From assembly GCF_002811875.1 (NCBI RefSeq), contig NZ_NPDZ01000004.1, forward strand, positions 186,001-250,000: DNA of 64,000 bases, read 5' to 3'. The notes beneath the pieces are model-generated. The model worked only from the letters and a program-made list of their open reading frames with translations, was not told where the DNA came from and made no database searches. The position numbers and the translations under genes were made by a program. Source of the DNA: Leptospira perolatii. Its GTDB lineage: Bacteria; Spirochaetota; Leptospiria; Leptospirales; Leptospiraceae. Positions 37,241-46,193 of this stretch are shown in pieces. Within the stretch, counting starts at the first letter, position 1. The number at the start of each line of letters is the position of its first letter.

Positions 37241-38305
37241 TTATTCGACTGCTTTTGCTTTCGCTCGATACAATTCGAATACTTTTGGTCGAATTCTAGA
37301 TTTACTAAAATGCTTATTCGAGTGGTCCTTTCCCTTTCTCAATCTTCTTTGCTCATCTTGTGGAAGCAAATGGATCTCCTGACACTCTTCGGAACAACAA
37401 TCATCAAACTTCGTCGCACACTTTTCGCATTGGATGAATAGAATGTGACATCCTGGGTTGGCGCAATTCACGTGTCTAGCAGAAAGATCATCACACTGGT
37501 GGCAGGTGCTAATGATTTCTTGGTCGATCGTTTCTTGCAATCGATCATCAAAGACGAAATTCTTTCCCCTAAATTTTGAAGGAATTCCTTTCTCTTTCAT
37601 CTCCGAAGCATAAGATATGATTCCGCCGTACAGTTGGTACACTTGGTCAAATCCGTGATGCCTTAGATAGGCGGAGGCTTTTTCGCAGCGTATTCCACCT
37701 GTGCAATACATTAAGATTTTTTTATCTTTCTCGTCCTTCAACAGATCGACGAGCATCGGGAGCTCTTCGCGAAAAGTGTCAGACTGAGGGAGGATCGCTT
37801 TTTCAAAATGTCCGATTTCCGATTCGTAGTGGTTTCTTACGTCCACGACTATGGAATCCGGAAGTTCCGACAGCTGGTTGAACTGTTCTCCGGTCACGTG
37901 AGTTCCGACATTGGTGACGTCAAACTGATCGTCGTCCAAACCATCCGCCACGATTTTCTTTTTTACCTTGATATGCAGTTTGAAGAAGGACTTACCATCG
38001 TCCTCCACGGCGATCTTAAAAGGCACGTCCTGAAATTCTGGCGTAGAATCAAGATACGTTCTTAGGCGAGAAAAATTCTCCTCGGGCACGGAAAGCTGAG
38101 CGTTGATGCCTTCTTCGGCGAGGTAGATCCTACCTAGAATCCCTAAGTCTTCCCAATCCTCATACATCTTGGAGCGCATTGATTCCGGGTCGGAAATTCT
38201 CACATATCTGTAAAAGGACAACGTGATCCTGCGGAAAGATTCTTTGTTTAGTTTTTCCTGAAGGATCTCTTTACTATAAATATTATGCAGCGGTCTTTTT
38301 CTCAT
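37241..38305 (-). CDS. trhO: tRNA uridine(34) hydroxylase, rhodanese-domain protein
   Basis: 354 residues. TrhO (YceA) makes 5-hydroxyuridine at tRNA position 34. The order fits: an N-terminal acylphosphatase-like domain (Y-R-Y-V-R-I-S-D-P), a rhodanese domain with [15 protein letters not shown] and active Cys in [13 protein letters not shown], and a Cys-rich C-terminal tail (C-H-Q-C-D, C-A-N-P-G-C, C-E-K-C, C-C-S-E-E-C). It leads a two-gene unit with the aldo/keto reductase. Confidence 0.9.
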   Translation of the reverse strand: MRKRPLHNIYSKEILQEKLNKESFRRITLSFYRYVRISDPESMRSKMYEDWEDLGILGRIYLAEEGINAQLSVPEENFSRLRTYLDSTPEFQDVPFKIAVEDDGKSFFKLHIKVKKKIVADGLDDDQFDVTNVGTHVTGEQFNQLSELPDSIVVDVRNHYESEIGHFEKAILPQSDTFREELPMLVDLLKDEKDKKILMYCTGGIRCEKASAYLRHHGFDQVYQLYGGIISYASEMKEKGIPSKFRGKNFVFDDRLQETIDQEIISTCHQCDDLSARHVNCANPGCHILFIQCEKCATKFDDCCSEECQEIHLLPQDEQRRLRKGKDHSNKHFSKSRIRPKVFELYRAKAKAVE

Positions 38306-38452
38306 CTCTAAGTTCTCGGAGAAAGCCCGAAACCGGCGGCTAACCGCGACCAGGACCTTCTTATCAAATAAGTTCGTAACCTAGCGAAAGCTTGCAAGTC
38401 GAAAAAGGCTTGGCTAAGCGTTGAGAAATTTTCTCATAATGATTCCAACCTT

Positions 38453-39274
38453 ATGTCTTACGATAAAAAGCAAAAATCTTCTCCTGGGAAACCCTCCCTA
38501 AAAACAGAAAATCGAAAAACAAAAACCTTACCTGGACTAGAATCCAAAGCCACACAAGTAATCTCGGAATTGCAAAGCTTTGCGAAACCGGAAAAGGTTA
38601 AAATCTTATCCGGTTTTTTCAAAACGGGCAAGGGAGAATATGGAGAAGGAGATATGTTTCTCGGGATCTCTATCCCGGAGCAAAGGAAGGTTGCTAAACA
38701 GCACGCTTGGTTGCGCTTAGAAGAAATCCCGACCCTGATCACCTCTAAGTACCACGAAATTCGAATGACAGGTCTTTTGATCTTGTGCGAGAGATTTCCA
38801 AAAGAGGATGGAAAAGGTAAAAAGAAGATCCATCAATTTTATTTAAAGTATCTAAAATATGTGAACAACTGGGACTTCGTAGATTTAAGTGCAAGGATTT
38901 TGATCGGAGAATATTTGTTAGATAAGGACAGAGCGCTGGTTTACAAACTCGCAAAGTCCAAAAATCTTTGGGAAAAAAGGATCTCGATCCTTACTACATA
39001 CGCGTTCATCAGAAAAAACCAGTTCAAAGACACGATCCAAATTTGCGAGATCTTGGTATATGATTCGCACGATTTGATTCAAAAAGCAGTAGGCTGGATG
39101 TTAAGGGAAGTGGGAAATCGGGATCTGAAAACAGAAACCATTTTTCTGGATAAATACGCCTCTTCTATGCCGAGAACCACACTTCGATACGCCATTGAAA
39201 AATTTCCCAAAAAACTGAAAGAACATTATATGAGACTTAAGCAGAAGGAAAATTTGTCCGAGGGGCATGTATAA
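38453..39274 (+). CDS. DNA alkylation repair protein, AlkD family
   Basis: 273 residues; a HEAT-like helical repeat DNA glycosylase that removes positively charged alkyl bases. Recognisable segments are F-F-K-T-G-K-G-E-Y-G-E-G-D-M-F-L-G-I-S-I-P, N-N-W-D-F-V-D-L-S-A and K-A-V-G-W-M-L-R-E-V-G, including the Asp-Trp-containing N-W-D-x-V-D that AlkD uses in its active site. A Lys-rich N-terminal tail of about 45 residues precedes the fold. Confidence 0.88.
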   Translation: MSYDKKQKSSPGKPSLKTENRKTKTLPGLESKATQVISELQSFAKPEKVKILSGFFKTGKGEYGEGDMFLGISIPEQRKVAKQHAWLRLEEIPTLITSKYHEIRMTGLLILCERFPKEDGKGKKKIHQFYLKYLKYVNNWDFVDLSARILIGEYLLDKDRALVYKLAKSKNLWEKRISILTTYAFIRKNQFKDTIQICEILVYDSHDLIQKAVGWMLREVGNRDLKTETIFLDKYASSMPRTTLRYAIEKFPKKLKEHYMRLKQKENLSEGHV

Positions 39275-39332
39275 TAATTCCTAGCAAGAACGCAGGTTCT
39301 TGTGAACTGCAACAGTTGGAAAAGGAGGAGGA

Positions 39333-40694
39333 ATGGAATACGCAATTACAATTATGATCGGAGCGGCCATCGGATTTTTGGCTGCATTCTTTGTGGCTAA
39401 AAAACTTTACACAAGGGATTCGGATATCTCTCCGAGCGATCACGAAAAACTGAAATTAGATCACGCTTCGACTCTCGCGAGAGAAAAGGAAGCGAAACAA
39501 AGAGTGGGGCAATTAGAGTCGGAGTTAAAAATTTCCTCCGAAAAGAATCTTCAAGCAATCGGACAATACCAATCCATGAAAAAGGAATCCGATCTTTTAA
39601 AGGAGAGACTAGAGTCACAAAAAAAAGAATTCGAAGAATTGACAGGCAAACTTAAGGATGAATTCAAGAATTTGGCAAACCAAGTATTGTTGGACAATTC
39701 TCAAAAGTTCAACCAACAGACCCAAGAAAAACTGAATGATTTATTGAAGCCTTTTAAGGATGAAATCGAGAAGTTCGGAACCACAGTCGAAAAATCTCAC
39801 AAAGAGCAAAAAGACGATACTGCAAATCTAAAAGCTCAGATTAACAATCTTTTGGATATGAACAAAACTCTTTCGGAAGACGCAAAGAGTTTAGCCGCAG
39901 CTCTCAAAGGAAATTCGAAAACCCAGGGAGACTGGGGAGAAGGCATTCTAGAGAACATATTACAAAATAGTGGTTTAGTAAAAGGCAGGGAATACGTCGC
40001 TCAGGATTCCGTTCAGACAGAAGACGGCAGACTGAGACCGGATATAGTCGTAAAGCTTCCTTCCGGAAAATCCATCGTCATCGATTCCAAGGTATCTTTA
40101 ACCGCATATGTGGAATTTGCCTCCAGCGACTCCGAAGAGATAAAAAAGGCAGCACTCCAAAGGCACCTAAAAAGTCTCTACGAACATGTTGCATCGCTGT
40201 TCAAAAAAAATTACCAAAGTTTATACGGAATCGAATCCCTAGACTTTGTGTTGATGTTCTTACCGGTAGAACCTTCTTATTACGAAGCGGTTCGGTTCGA
40301 TCCTAAGTTTTTGGAAGAGGCTTACTCCAAAAACATTTTAGTAGTCACTCCTTCTACTCTCATGGTTTCCCTCAAGATGGTTGCAAACCTCTGGAGAAAA
40401 GAGAAACAAAACAAGAACGCAGAGACGATAGCCGAAGAATCCGGAAAAATGTACGATAAGATCGTCGAAATCCTGGCCGCACTGGAAAATCTAGGGAAGT
40501 CCATCGACAACTCCAGGAAACACTATGACTCCGTACTCGGAAAATTGAAAAGTGGAAGAGGAAACTTACTCACCAGAGCTGAAAATATGCGAAAACTGGG
40601 AGCAAAAGTACGCAAATCTTTGGAAGGAATCGGCGGCGAAACCGAGGAGAACGAATCGGAAGAAGAAGAACCCTATTTATTAAACGGAGAATAG
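39333..40694 (+). CDS. rmuC: RmuC family protein
   Basis: 453 residues: an N-terminal membrane helix (about 3-22), a long coiled coil (30-190), and the RmuC nuclease-like core with N-S-K-T-Q-G-D-W-G-E, L-R-P-D-I-V-V-K-L-P-S-G-K, I-V-I-D-S-K-V-S-L-T-A-Y and a final acidic tail (E-E-N-E-S-E-E-E-E). RmuC limits recombination between short inverted repeats in E. coli. A GGAGGAGG site precedes the ATG. Stands alone on the plus strand, 58 bp after alkD. Confidence 0.92.
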   Translation: MEYAITIMIGAAIGFLAAFFVAKKLYTRDSDISPSDHEKLKLDHASTLAREKEAKQRVGQLESELKISSEKNLQAIGQYQSMKKESDLLKERLESQKKEFEELTGKLKDEFKNLANQVLLDNSQKFNQQTQEKLNDLLKPFKDEIEKFGTTVEKSHKEQKDDTANLKAQINNLLDMNKTLSEDAKSLAAALKGNSKTQGDWGEGILENILQNSGLVKGREYVAQDSVQTEDGRLRPDIVVKLPSGKSIVIDSKVSLTAYVEFASSDSEEIKKAALQRHLKSLYEHVASLFKKNYQSLYGIESLDFVLMFLPVEPSYYEAVRFDPKFLEEAYSKNILVVTPSTLMVSLKMVANLWRKEKQNKNAETIAEESGKMYDKIVEILAALENLGKSIDNSRKHYDSVLGKLKSGRGNLLTRAENMRKLGAKVRKSLEGIGGETEENESEEEEPYLLNGE

Positions 40695-40746
40695 AACTGA
40701 ATTAGCTGATCTTATCTTAGGAGATAGATCTATGCAAAATCAAAAA

Positions 40747-42840
40747 TCAGTAGAACTCTGGAGGCAAAGCCTTACTCGCTTGAGATTGAGTGCTAATGGA
40801 GCATCTCTTGATATAAGAATGAGAGGATAAATCGCCCGGGTATAATCTTAAAGCTTCGCGGAATGATTCTCCAGCATCTTTGTATCTGCCGGACCAAAAG
40901 GCTAAAACTCCCTTCTCAAAGGGAGTTTTAGATTTTCTGAATGCTTCTCTCTCTTGAAGGCCCAAGAAATCCGCTATTTCATAAATCACTAATTCTTCGT
41001 CTCTTCCCTTGATCTTTACCTGATCCAACTTTCTAGAGAGAAACGCGTCCGGATTCTTGAGCCTAAGAAAGAATTCTTCGCTTACTAGAATATTGGAATT
41101 TGTATGTCGGGTCATACTTTCCAGATGGGAAACCACTCGAACCGCGTCCGAAATCACCGTGCTCTCCAGCTTGCCCTCTCCTCCGATCAAACCCATCATC
41201 ATCGAGCCTGTGTGCACGCCGATCCCAACTTGTATTTCAGGAATTCCCTTTTCGGCTCTGATTAAATTTTCCTCTTGGATCGAAATCTGCATTTGCACCG
41301 CGGCATGAAGCGCGTCGTCGGGATTTTCTGGAAAGAGCGCCATAATCGCGTCGCCGAAATATTTATCCACGAATCCATGATTCGATCGAATGATTGGCTC
41401 CATCCTACTCAGATAGGAATTCAGAAATTCAAAACTTTCTTTCGGATCCAACTTCTCCGATAACTCGGTAAAGGAGCGAATATCCGAAAAAAGAACGCTC
41501 ATGTCCCGCAAAGCCTGGTCACCAGGACCTAGTTCCGTTATTTTCTTTTTTCCTAAAAAGCCTAAAAATCGAATCGGGACAAACCTTCTATAAGATTCAT
41601 TTAATATTCTAAGCTCTTCAGTAAGTTCATCTTTTTCTTTCGCGAGTTGCGAAAATCTAAAAGAAAGCACAAAAGTCTGTATGATAACAAGAATAAGCAA
41701 ACCGACCGGAAGCATCTCATTCATTCTCACCATCTGATGAGTCGAAAACACATCAACAGTTCCAGTAATTCCTAAGGCGAAATATCCGATGCAAAGAGGC
41801 ACGGAATAAGCTTGCTTATCTCCGATCGCTCGAACCAAAACATACATTCCTAAAACGAATGCTACAAAAAATACCGCTTGATAATAAGGAATCACTTCTG
41901 TCGCTTCCGGAAGCGGCAGAAGCAAACTTATGATAAATCCGGCTGCTAGGGAGTAAAATCCTCTCAACCAAATATTCGGAAAATAATTCGGAAAAAGATA
42001 TTTCAGGTAATGAAGACTTAGAGGCAATCCCAAATAAAAAGTAAAGTAATCCAGTCTGATACAAGCATCGTAAGAGAGAGAGGGAAAATAAAAAGGTAAG
42101 AGGTAATCTTCCGTGATAAAAAGTCGCAGAAACAATATCGCGCAGAATGCACCGAATATAAAAGAAGATCTGTCTTTTCTGCGAGCCAAAAACTCGCCGA
42201 TATGAAACAAGGCAGTTAGAAAAAAGATTCCGCCCAAAAACCAATCCCAGTCTCTCTTTTGAGATAACTGGAACTGAAGCTCTCTTGCAGAACCCAGATT
42301 TATTTCGAACCAAATTCCACCTAGTCTGTGATGAAAGTTAGAAACCTGCACAAAGATATCTAATTCATTTCCGACATCACCTAAGGACCGAAAGGCGGGA
42401 TGATTGCTCGGTATACTTTCGTCTTTTACAGTTCCCGGGGTTCCTGCGGAAATAAGTTCTTTTCCATTGAGAAACAAACGGTACGCAGTAGCTTGACTCT
42501 TGGAAGCAAGAGCAAGCTCCGAACTGCCTTTAGAAAGCAAAACCTTGAGGTGATATGTACCGAAGCCGTCGCCTTTCCATGTCCTCGGAACCTTGGAAAA
42601 ACTAGGCTCCGTCCCCGACGGAATGGATTCTTTAGAAGAGATTAATATACCAGGATAGTATTCCCAATCTCCATTCAAAGATACAATCGGTTCCGAATTA
42701 ATATCCCAGGAGCTGAGATCCAGAATCCCGTTAGATGCCACCGGAGATTGGAGTCGATTCGGCCCGCAATAGGAAGCGAGGAAGAACATAGGGACAAGGA
42801 GTAGAAATCTGAATCGTTGTGCGAAATACGATCGTTTCAT
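40747..42840 (-). CDS. 7TM-DISM sensor adenylate/guanylate cyclase, lipid-anchored
   Basis: 697 residues from the ATG at 42840 (AGGAG seven bases upstream; an ATG 11 codons earlier would bury the signal peptide). The signal ends in F-L-A-S-Y-C-G, a lipobox. An extracytoplasmic jellyroll domain (about 35-180), seven helices (200-410) and a class III cyclase domain (460-640) follow. Metal Asp residues (F-S-D-I-R-S-F, F-G-D-A-I-M) and the adenine Lys (V-D-K-Y-F-G-D) are present. The usual D-x-V-N-x-x-x-R motif reads D-A-V-R-V-V-S-H, so the Asn and Arg that stabilise the transition state are replaced. Activity may be reduced. Confidence 0.85.
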   Translation of the reverse strand: MKRSYFAQRFRFLLLVPMFFLASYCGPNRLQSPVASNGILDLSSWDINSEPIVSLNGDWEYYPGILISSKESIPSGTEPSFSKVPRTWKGDGFGTYHLKVLLSKGSSELALASKSQATAYRLFLNGKELISAGTPGTVKDESIPSNHPAFRSLGDVGNELDIFVQVSNFHHRLGGIWFEINLGSARELQFQLSQKRDWDWFLGGIFFLTALFHIGEFLARRKDRSSFIFGAFCAILFLRLFITEDYLLPFYFPSLSYDACIRLDYFTFYLGLPLSLHYLKYLFPNYFPNIWLRGFYSLAAGFIISLLLPLPEATEVIPYYQAVFFVAFVLGMYVLVRAIGDKQAYSVPLCIGYFALGITGTVDVFSTHQMVRMNEMLPVGLLILVIIQTFVLSFRFSQLAKEKDELTEELRILNESYRRFVPIRFLGFLGKKKITELGPGDQALRDMSVLFSDIRSFTELSEKLDPKESFEFLNSYLSRMEPIIRSNHGFVDKYFGDAIMALFPENPDDALHAAVQMQISIQEENLIRAEKGIPEIQVGIGVHTGSMMMGLIGGEGKLESTVISDAVRVVSHLESMTRHTNSNILVSEEFFLRLKNPDAFLSRKLDQVKIKGRDEELVIYEIADFLGLQEREAFRKSKTPFEKGVLAFWSGRYKDAGESFREALRLYPGDLSSHSYIKRCSISTQSQASKALPPEFY

Positions 42841-43021
42841 CCGCAAGCTCCTGTCCGAAATTGTGGCATCCACCCTTCCGTAATTTTGAATGTTGTCAAG
42901 AGAATTAAATAAACATGATTATTGCTTACCTTTTCGCCAAAGTAACTGCAACAAAAGACAAGTCCCTGAATTCAGGATAATTTTTCCTTTACCTAGTTAG
43001 TTTTCTATTTAGGCTTTGCTT

Positions 43022-44020
43022 ATGCCCTTTTGCAGGAACTCCCCTTTTTTTCGATCCGCATCCTATGCACTTCTTCTCCTAATTTTTCTAAGTCTGCTTT
43101 CCTGCAGCAATCAATTGAAGGGAAAGCAAACCCCCGCTATCCCTGAGATTGCAGGATTTTACATCAGCGAAAAAACCAAGGATTGGCAAAAGGAAAACAA
43201 ACTCAAACTCCAGACATTGTTCATCCAGAGGAATGGAAAAGGGGAACTGGATTTTACGTTTCAAACATTGACTCGCCTACAGTTTGCAGTGAGCGATAAT
43301 CGAGAAGAATTAAAGTTGAGATTAGGAAAAATTTATACTAGCGATCGAGAATTGTTGTTTGTCGAAGCGTTTTATAAAGAATTTCATCGCTTGTTCCACG
43401 GAAAGACCACTGAGAAAATTACAGACTGGAGCTTAAGAGATTTTAGCCCTTTTGTAAAAGTCAGGGAAGTGGGAAGTCTTTTCGAAACGAATTCAGGCAG
43501 ATCTGCGGAAATTTCTCAGGACCTGAATACCATAAAATTCTCGGACGGAGAAGTATATGTAAGAATCGGCCAGCCTCTTTTAGGGAGAATTACAGTACAA
43601 GTATCTAAGTTCAAAAAAACAATAGATAATCAAAGTGCAGGAATTCTTTTCTATCCGTTATCACCTGGAGTCTATTCGGCCAATTTGGAAAAAAATTTCT
43701 GGGTCGGTTTCTTTTCTAAAACAGATGATCTGACTGTGGATATGCTTGCGGTCACCCCAAACAACCAGTGGAAGATCGCGGAGATATTCGAAAATCTCGT
43801 AATATTAGAACAATTGCCGAATCCACAAAATCGTCAAAAGCCACAGGCAGAGTCAAGTCCACCGGTTCCGCTCAGCCCGATCTTGTTAGCAGGATCTATC
43901 GATTTGAAAGCAGTAACGCACAAATCTGGAACCGAAGAGCTGATCGAAAGATTGAAGAATGATCCAAATCTCTCCAAAGAACAACTGATTCGAGAATTAG
44001 AAAAACTTAAAGGCAAATAG
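43022..44020 (+). CDS. putative lipoprotein of unknown function
   Basis: About 332 residues from the ATG at 43022 (a TTG two codons earlier is also open). The signal peptide ends in L-S-L-L-S-C-S, a classical lipobox. The mature protein is beta-rich in its first two thirds and has a polar, proline-containing segment near 265-285 before a charged helical tail. No family is recognised. Convergent with the DUF3147 gene. Confidence 0.65.
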   Translation: MPFCRNSPFFRSASYALLLLIFLSLLSCSNQLKGKQTPAIPEIAGFYISEKTKDWQKENKLKLQTLFIQRNGKGELDFTFQTLTRLQFAVSDNREELKLRLGKIYTSDRELLFVEAFYKEFHRLFHGKTTEKITDWSLRDFSPFVKVREVGSLFETNSGRSAEISQDLNTIKFSDGEVYVRIGQPLLGRITVQVSKFKKTIDNQSAGILFYPLSPGVYSANLEKNFWVGFFSKTDDLTVDMLAVTPNNQWKIAEIFENLVILEQLPNPQNRQKPQAESSPPVPLSPILLAGSIDLKAVTHKSGTEELIERLKNDPNLSKEQLIRELEKLKGK

Positions 44021-44034
44021 AAAAATTTCGGAAA

Positions 44035-44382
44035 CTAGCTTTTAGATTCGAACATGCCCAATACTCGAATCATAATATAATATAAACCGAATAAAGATAC
44101 GACTGAGATTGCTAATGCCAGTGGAAACGGCGTCTTTTTTTCCAATAAAAAAGGAAAGATAAGGAGGAAACCAAGAGTCGGCAAAACCATCCAGAAAACG
44201 CTTCGAATAAATCGAATGATGGTATCCACTTCTTTAGTTTCAGAATAGATCCACAACACCGAAAGAATAGTTACCAGCGGTAGAGAAGCGAGTAACCCGG
44301 CCCACACTGAATTTTTCTTCGAGACCTCTGTCACAACAAAGATAATTAAAGCGGATATAAAGATCTTTATCGCGTAAAACAT
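44035..44382 (-). CDS. DUF3147 family membrane protein
   Basis: 115 residues with four membrane helices. The family pattern is clear: an N-terminal K-I-F-I-S-A-L-I-I-F-V-V-T-E-V-S-K, then A-G-L-L-A-S-L-P-L-V-T-I-L-S-V-L-W, and F-W-M-V-L-P-T-L-G-F-L. Function unknown in the family. It follows the MarR gene by 17 bp and may belong to the same operon. Confidence 0.82.
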   Translation of the reverse strand: MFYAIKIFISALIIFVVTEVSKKNSVWAGLLASLPLVTILSVLWIYSETKEVDTIIRFIRSVFWMVLPTLGFLLIFPFLLEKKTPFPLALAISVVSLFGLYYIMIRVLGMFESKS

Positions 44383-44399
44383 AATTGATACAAACTGAT

Positions 44400-44855
44400 C
44401 TATTCTGATTTGCCGAGCAGATTTTTTAAAGCGAAGGTAAAATCTTTTTTGTTTCCCTTTACTTGTGCGAAAAATCTAGAATCAAAACCCTCCACTCCAG
44501 GTACCACTTCGTGTAATAATGCTTCCCCTTTTTCGGTTACCTCTACAAGTTTCGCACGAGTATCCGTGCTATGATCGAATCTTCGAATCAGCTTCTTCTT
44601 TTCCAAAGTTCTAAGAACTGTGGAAGTAGTCATTGGATCCGTCTTTGCCCTTTCTGCAATTCGAACTTGCGTAGCTTCCATTCCGACAGTCTTTAACCAA
44701 AAGGATACTGCAAGCAGAACAAACTGAGCATGTGTCAATTCGAACGGCTCCAATACTTTTCTAATTTCCCTTTGCCAAAGATTGGATACCTGCCAAAGCA
44801 GAAATCCAGGACTATCATCTGCATTTTTAAAAGAGAATACTTTCTCCTTAGACAT
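44400..44855 (-). CDS. MarR-family transcriptional regulator
   Basis: 151 residues. Winged-helix repressor with the recognition region A-K-T-D-P-M-T-T-S-T-V-L-R-T-L-E-K-K-K-L-I-R-R and wing D-T-R-A-K-L-V-E-V-T-E-K-G. MarR proteins usually sit on palindromes in their own promoter and release on ligand binding. Here it is the third gene after a long palindrome (45722-45773), overlapping the EVE gene by 8 bp, so it probably controls its own operon. Confidence 0.9.
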   Translation of the reverse strand: MSKEKVFSFKNADDSPGFLLWQVSNLWQREIRKVLEPFELTHAQFVLLAVSFWLKTVGMEATQVRIAERAKTDPMTTSTVLRTLEKKKLIRRFDHSTDTRAKLVEVTEKGEALLHEVVPGVEGFDSRFFAQVKGNKKDFTFALKNLLGKSE

Positions 44856-45288
44856 CTACTCCCATCCGTTTCGCAATCAATTCAAAGTCCTTGTCTCCGA
44901 TTTCTAGAATTCCCCACCGAAACGGGTAGCCCCAAGAATTCTTATTCTTTATAAAATCTAAAGATTGGACTAGCGGAAGAATTTCAGTTTCTTCAGCATT
45001 AAGATATTCCACTTTTCTGCGATATGGGCAAAAGTCTTTAGACATTTGAAAAGAAAAGGCCTCGTCATCTACTACTCTACCGATCGTCGTAAATCGTCTA
45101 CAGACTTTCTTTTCGTCAAATTTCTCTTTCGAAGAATAGATCAAAACCCAATCTCCTTTTTTCATTTTTGCCACGGGAGCCTTTTTCCCGTGACAAGCTT
45201 GAATAAAACCTTCCTCTTTTCCCCTTAGAGCATGCTCCCGCGAAACTACGACGACCCAAATTCTGGCTTTGTGATCAGTTGTTTTCAT
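44848..45288 (-). CDS. EVE-domain protein
   Basis: 146 residues from the ATG at 45288 (AAGGAAG upstream); an upstream in-frame ATG at 45306 is less likely. EVE (PUA-like) fold: I-W-V-V-V-V-S-R-E-H-A at the start, K-M-K-K-G-D-W-V-L-I-Y-S, T-I-G-R-V-V-D-D, and W-G-Y-P-F-R-W-G near the end. EVE proteins bind modified bases in nucleic acids; in this operon the ligand is unknown. Overlaps both neighbours, so the three are translated together. Confidence 0.85.
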   Translation of the reverse strand: MKTTDHKARIWVVVVSREHALRGKEEGFIQACHGKKAPVAKMKKGDWVLIYSSKEKFDEKKVCRRFTTIGRVVDDEAFSFQMSKDFCPYRRKVEYLNAEETEILPLVQSLDFIKNKNSWGYPFRWGILEIGDKDFELIAKRMGVDV

Positions 45289-45709
45289 ACTTACTTCCTT
45301 TAGCAAATTCCGCTAAGCGAACAAGTTCTTCCGGCATGCCTTTCGCCTGAGACTCGCCGATAATTTTCTTCCAAAGAAAGCCGAGTGGCCCGCTTATAGT
45401 GACTAAGATTTCGACCTCTGTTCCTTCTTTCACATCCTGAAAAGAATGTACGACATTCATTTTAGCTCCGGGCAGATGAGTAACATCTGAAAATCGATTC
45501 GGAAATTTTGCTTCGGAAATCGTAATTCGAACCTTTGGTTCACCCTTTGGTTTTAGAAAAAAATCTTTTCCCTCCTTTGGCTCCCCTTCCAATTTTGTCC
45601 ATTCTACGTCTTGGCTCCAATGATTCCAGCTGTTGATGTCGGCGACTGCTTTCCAAAGATTATCCGATCCGACCCCCGAAAACTTAGTTGAATAGCGAAA
45701 AGACCACAT
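45275..45709 (-). CDS. SRPBCC-fold protein
   Basis: 144 residues with a START/Bet v1-type fold: Y-S-T-K-F-S-G-V at the start, D-I-N-S-W-N-H-W-S-Q-D-V-E-W in the first helix region, and T-E-V-E-I-L-V-T-I-S-G-P-L before the long C-terminal helix. Such proteins bind hydrophobic ligands or act as stress-linked cyclases; function unknown. First gene of the MarR operon, with AAGGAGG next to the ATG and the operator just upstream. Confidence 0.78.
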   Translation of the reverse strand: MWSFRYSTKFSGVGSDNLWKAVADINSWNHWSQDVEWTKLEGEPKEGKDFFLKPKGEPKVRITISEAKFPNRFSDVTHLPGAKMNVVHSFQDVKEGTEVEILVTISGPLGFLWKKIIGESQAKGMPEELVRLAEFAKGSKYENN

Positions 45710-45721
45710 ACAAACCTCCTT

Positions 45722-45773
45722 AATATGTGCACTTACTATATTGATAAATATGCATATAGTATGCGCACATATT
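45722..45773 (-). promoter_or_regulatory. long imperfect palindrome, likely MarR operator
   Basis: Left arm aatatgtgcacttactatat (45722-45741) and right arm atatagtatgcgcacatatt (45754-45773) are complementary at 18 of 20 positions around a 12-bp centre. It lies 13-64 bp upstream of the SRPBCC start. The inner and outer halves (ACTATAT/ATATAGT and AATATGTGC/GCACATATT) could each seat a MarR dimer. The assignment to MarR is by position; binding is not shown by the sequence. Confidence 0.7.
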
Positions 45774-45840
45774 AATCAAGCAATTTTTCTATCCTATCCA
45801 AGTAAATTCCGAGAACCGGTTCTGTTCCTTTCACGATTGC

Positions 45841-46010
45841 GGCAAGAATTTCTTCTTTCTATGAAAGATTGGAACCTGGTCTGTAGGAGCTCCTACAAAG
45901 TTCAGTAACCAAAATGGGACTTGCCGATCATGCCATTCTGTGAAATAAGCGCCTTGGGGGGTGCGGGTACCCGCCACCAGCCCCCCGCCCAGAAAAGGGC
46001 GGGGCCCTTT
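45841..46010 (-). repeat. dispersed two-hairpin intergenic element, copy B
   Basis: On the minus strand: hairpin CCCCGCCC-TTTTCT-GGGCGGGG (46004-45983), ctggtgg, the palindrome GCGGGTACCCGC (45963-45974), and then the perfect palindrome TGTAGGAGCTCCTACA (45882-45897) and a gaagaaattc tail. The same order is found on the plus strand at 18096-18240. The first stem differs by a paired change (CCGCCC/GGGCGG here, CCACCC/GGGTGG there). The surrounding 480 bp between the SRPBCC gene and typA contains no supported gene. Confidence 0.7.
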
Positions 46011-46113
46011 TCCTTTTCTAGTGAAAATCTGGCGATTTCCCTTCGCTCCAATATTCCGGTTCGAAAAGCCCGCACAATGGTATAATACGCGTCCAACCTT
46101 TCCTAAAGGAATC

Positions 46114-46150
46114 AAAAAAAAAGCAAAGCCAGGTTTTCCGGGCTTTGCTT
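46114..46150 (-). terminator. rho-independent terminator of typA
   Basis: On the minus strand, aagcaaagcc pairs with ggctttgctt around a 10-base loop and is followed by nine T's. It starts 43 bp after the typA stop. Confidence 0.9.
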
Positions 46151-46193
46151 CCTATTAACAATTTAGAATGTTAAGCGAAGATACTTATTGTAC

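Noticed and set aside
45831..46158. Frames through element B (Gly/Trp/Pro-rich products)
   Set aside because: The sequence is a two-hairpin repeat shared with 18096-18240; the apparent protein similarity between copies comes from the DNA repeat, and the frames differ.
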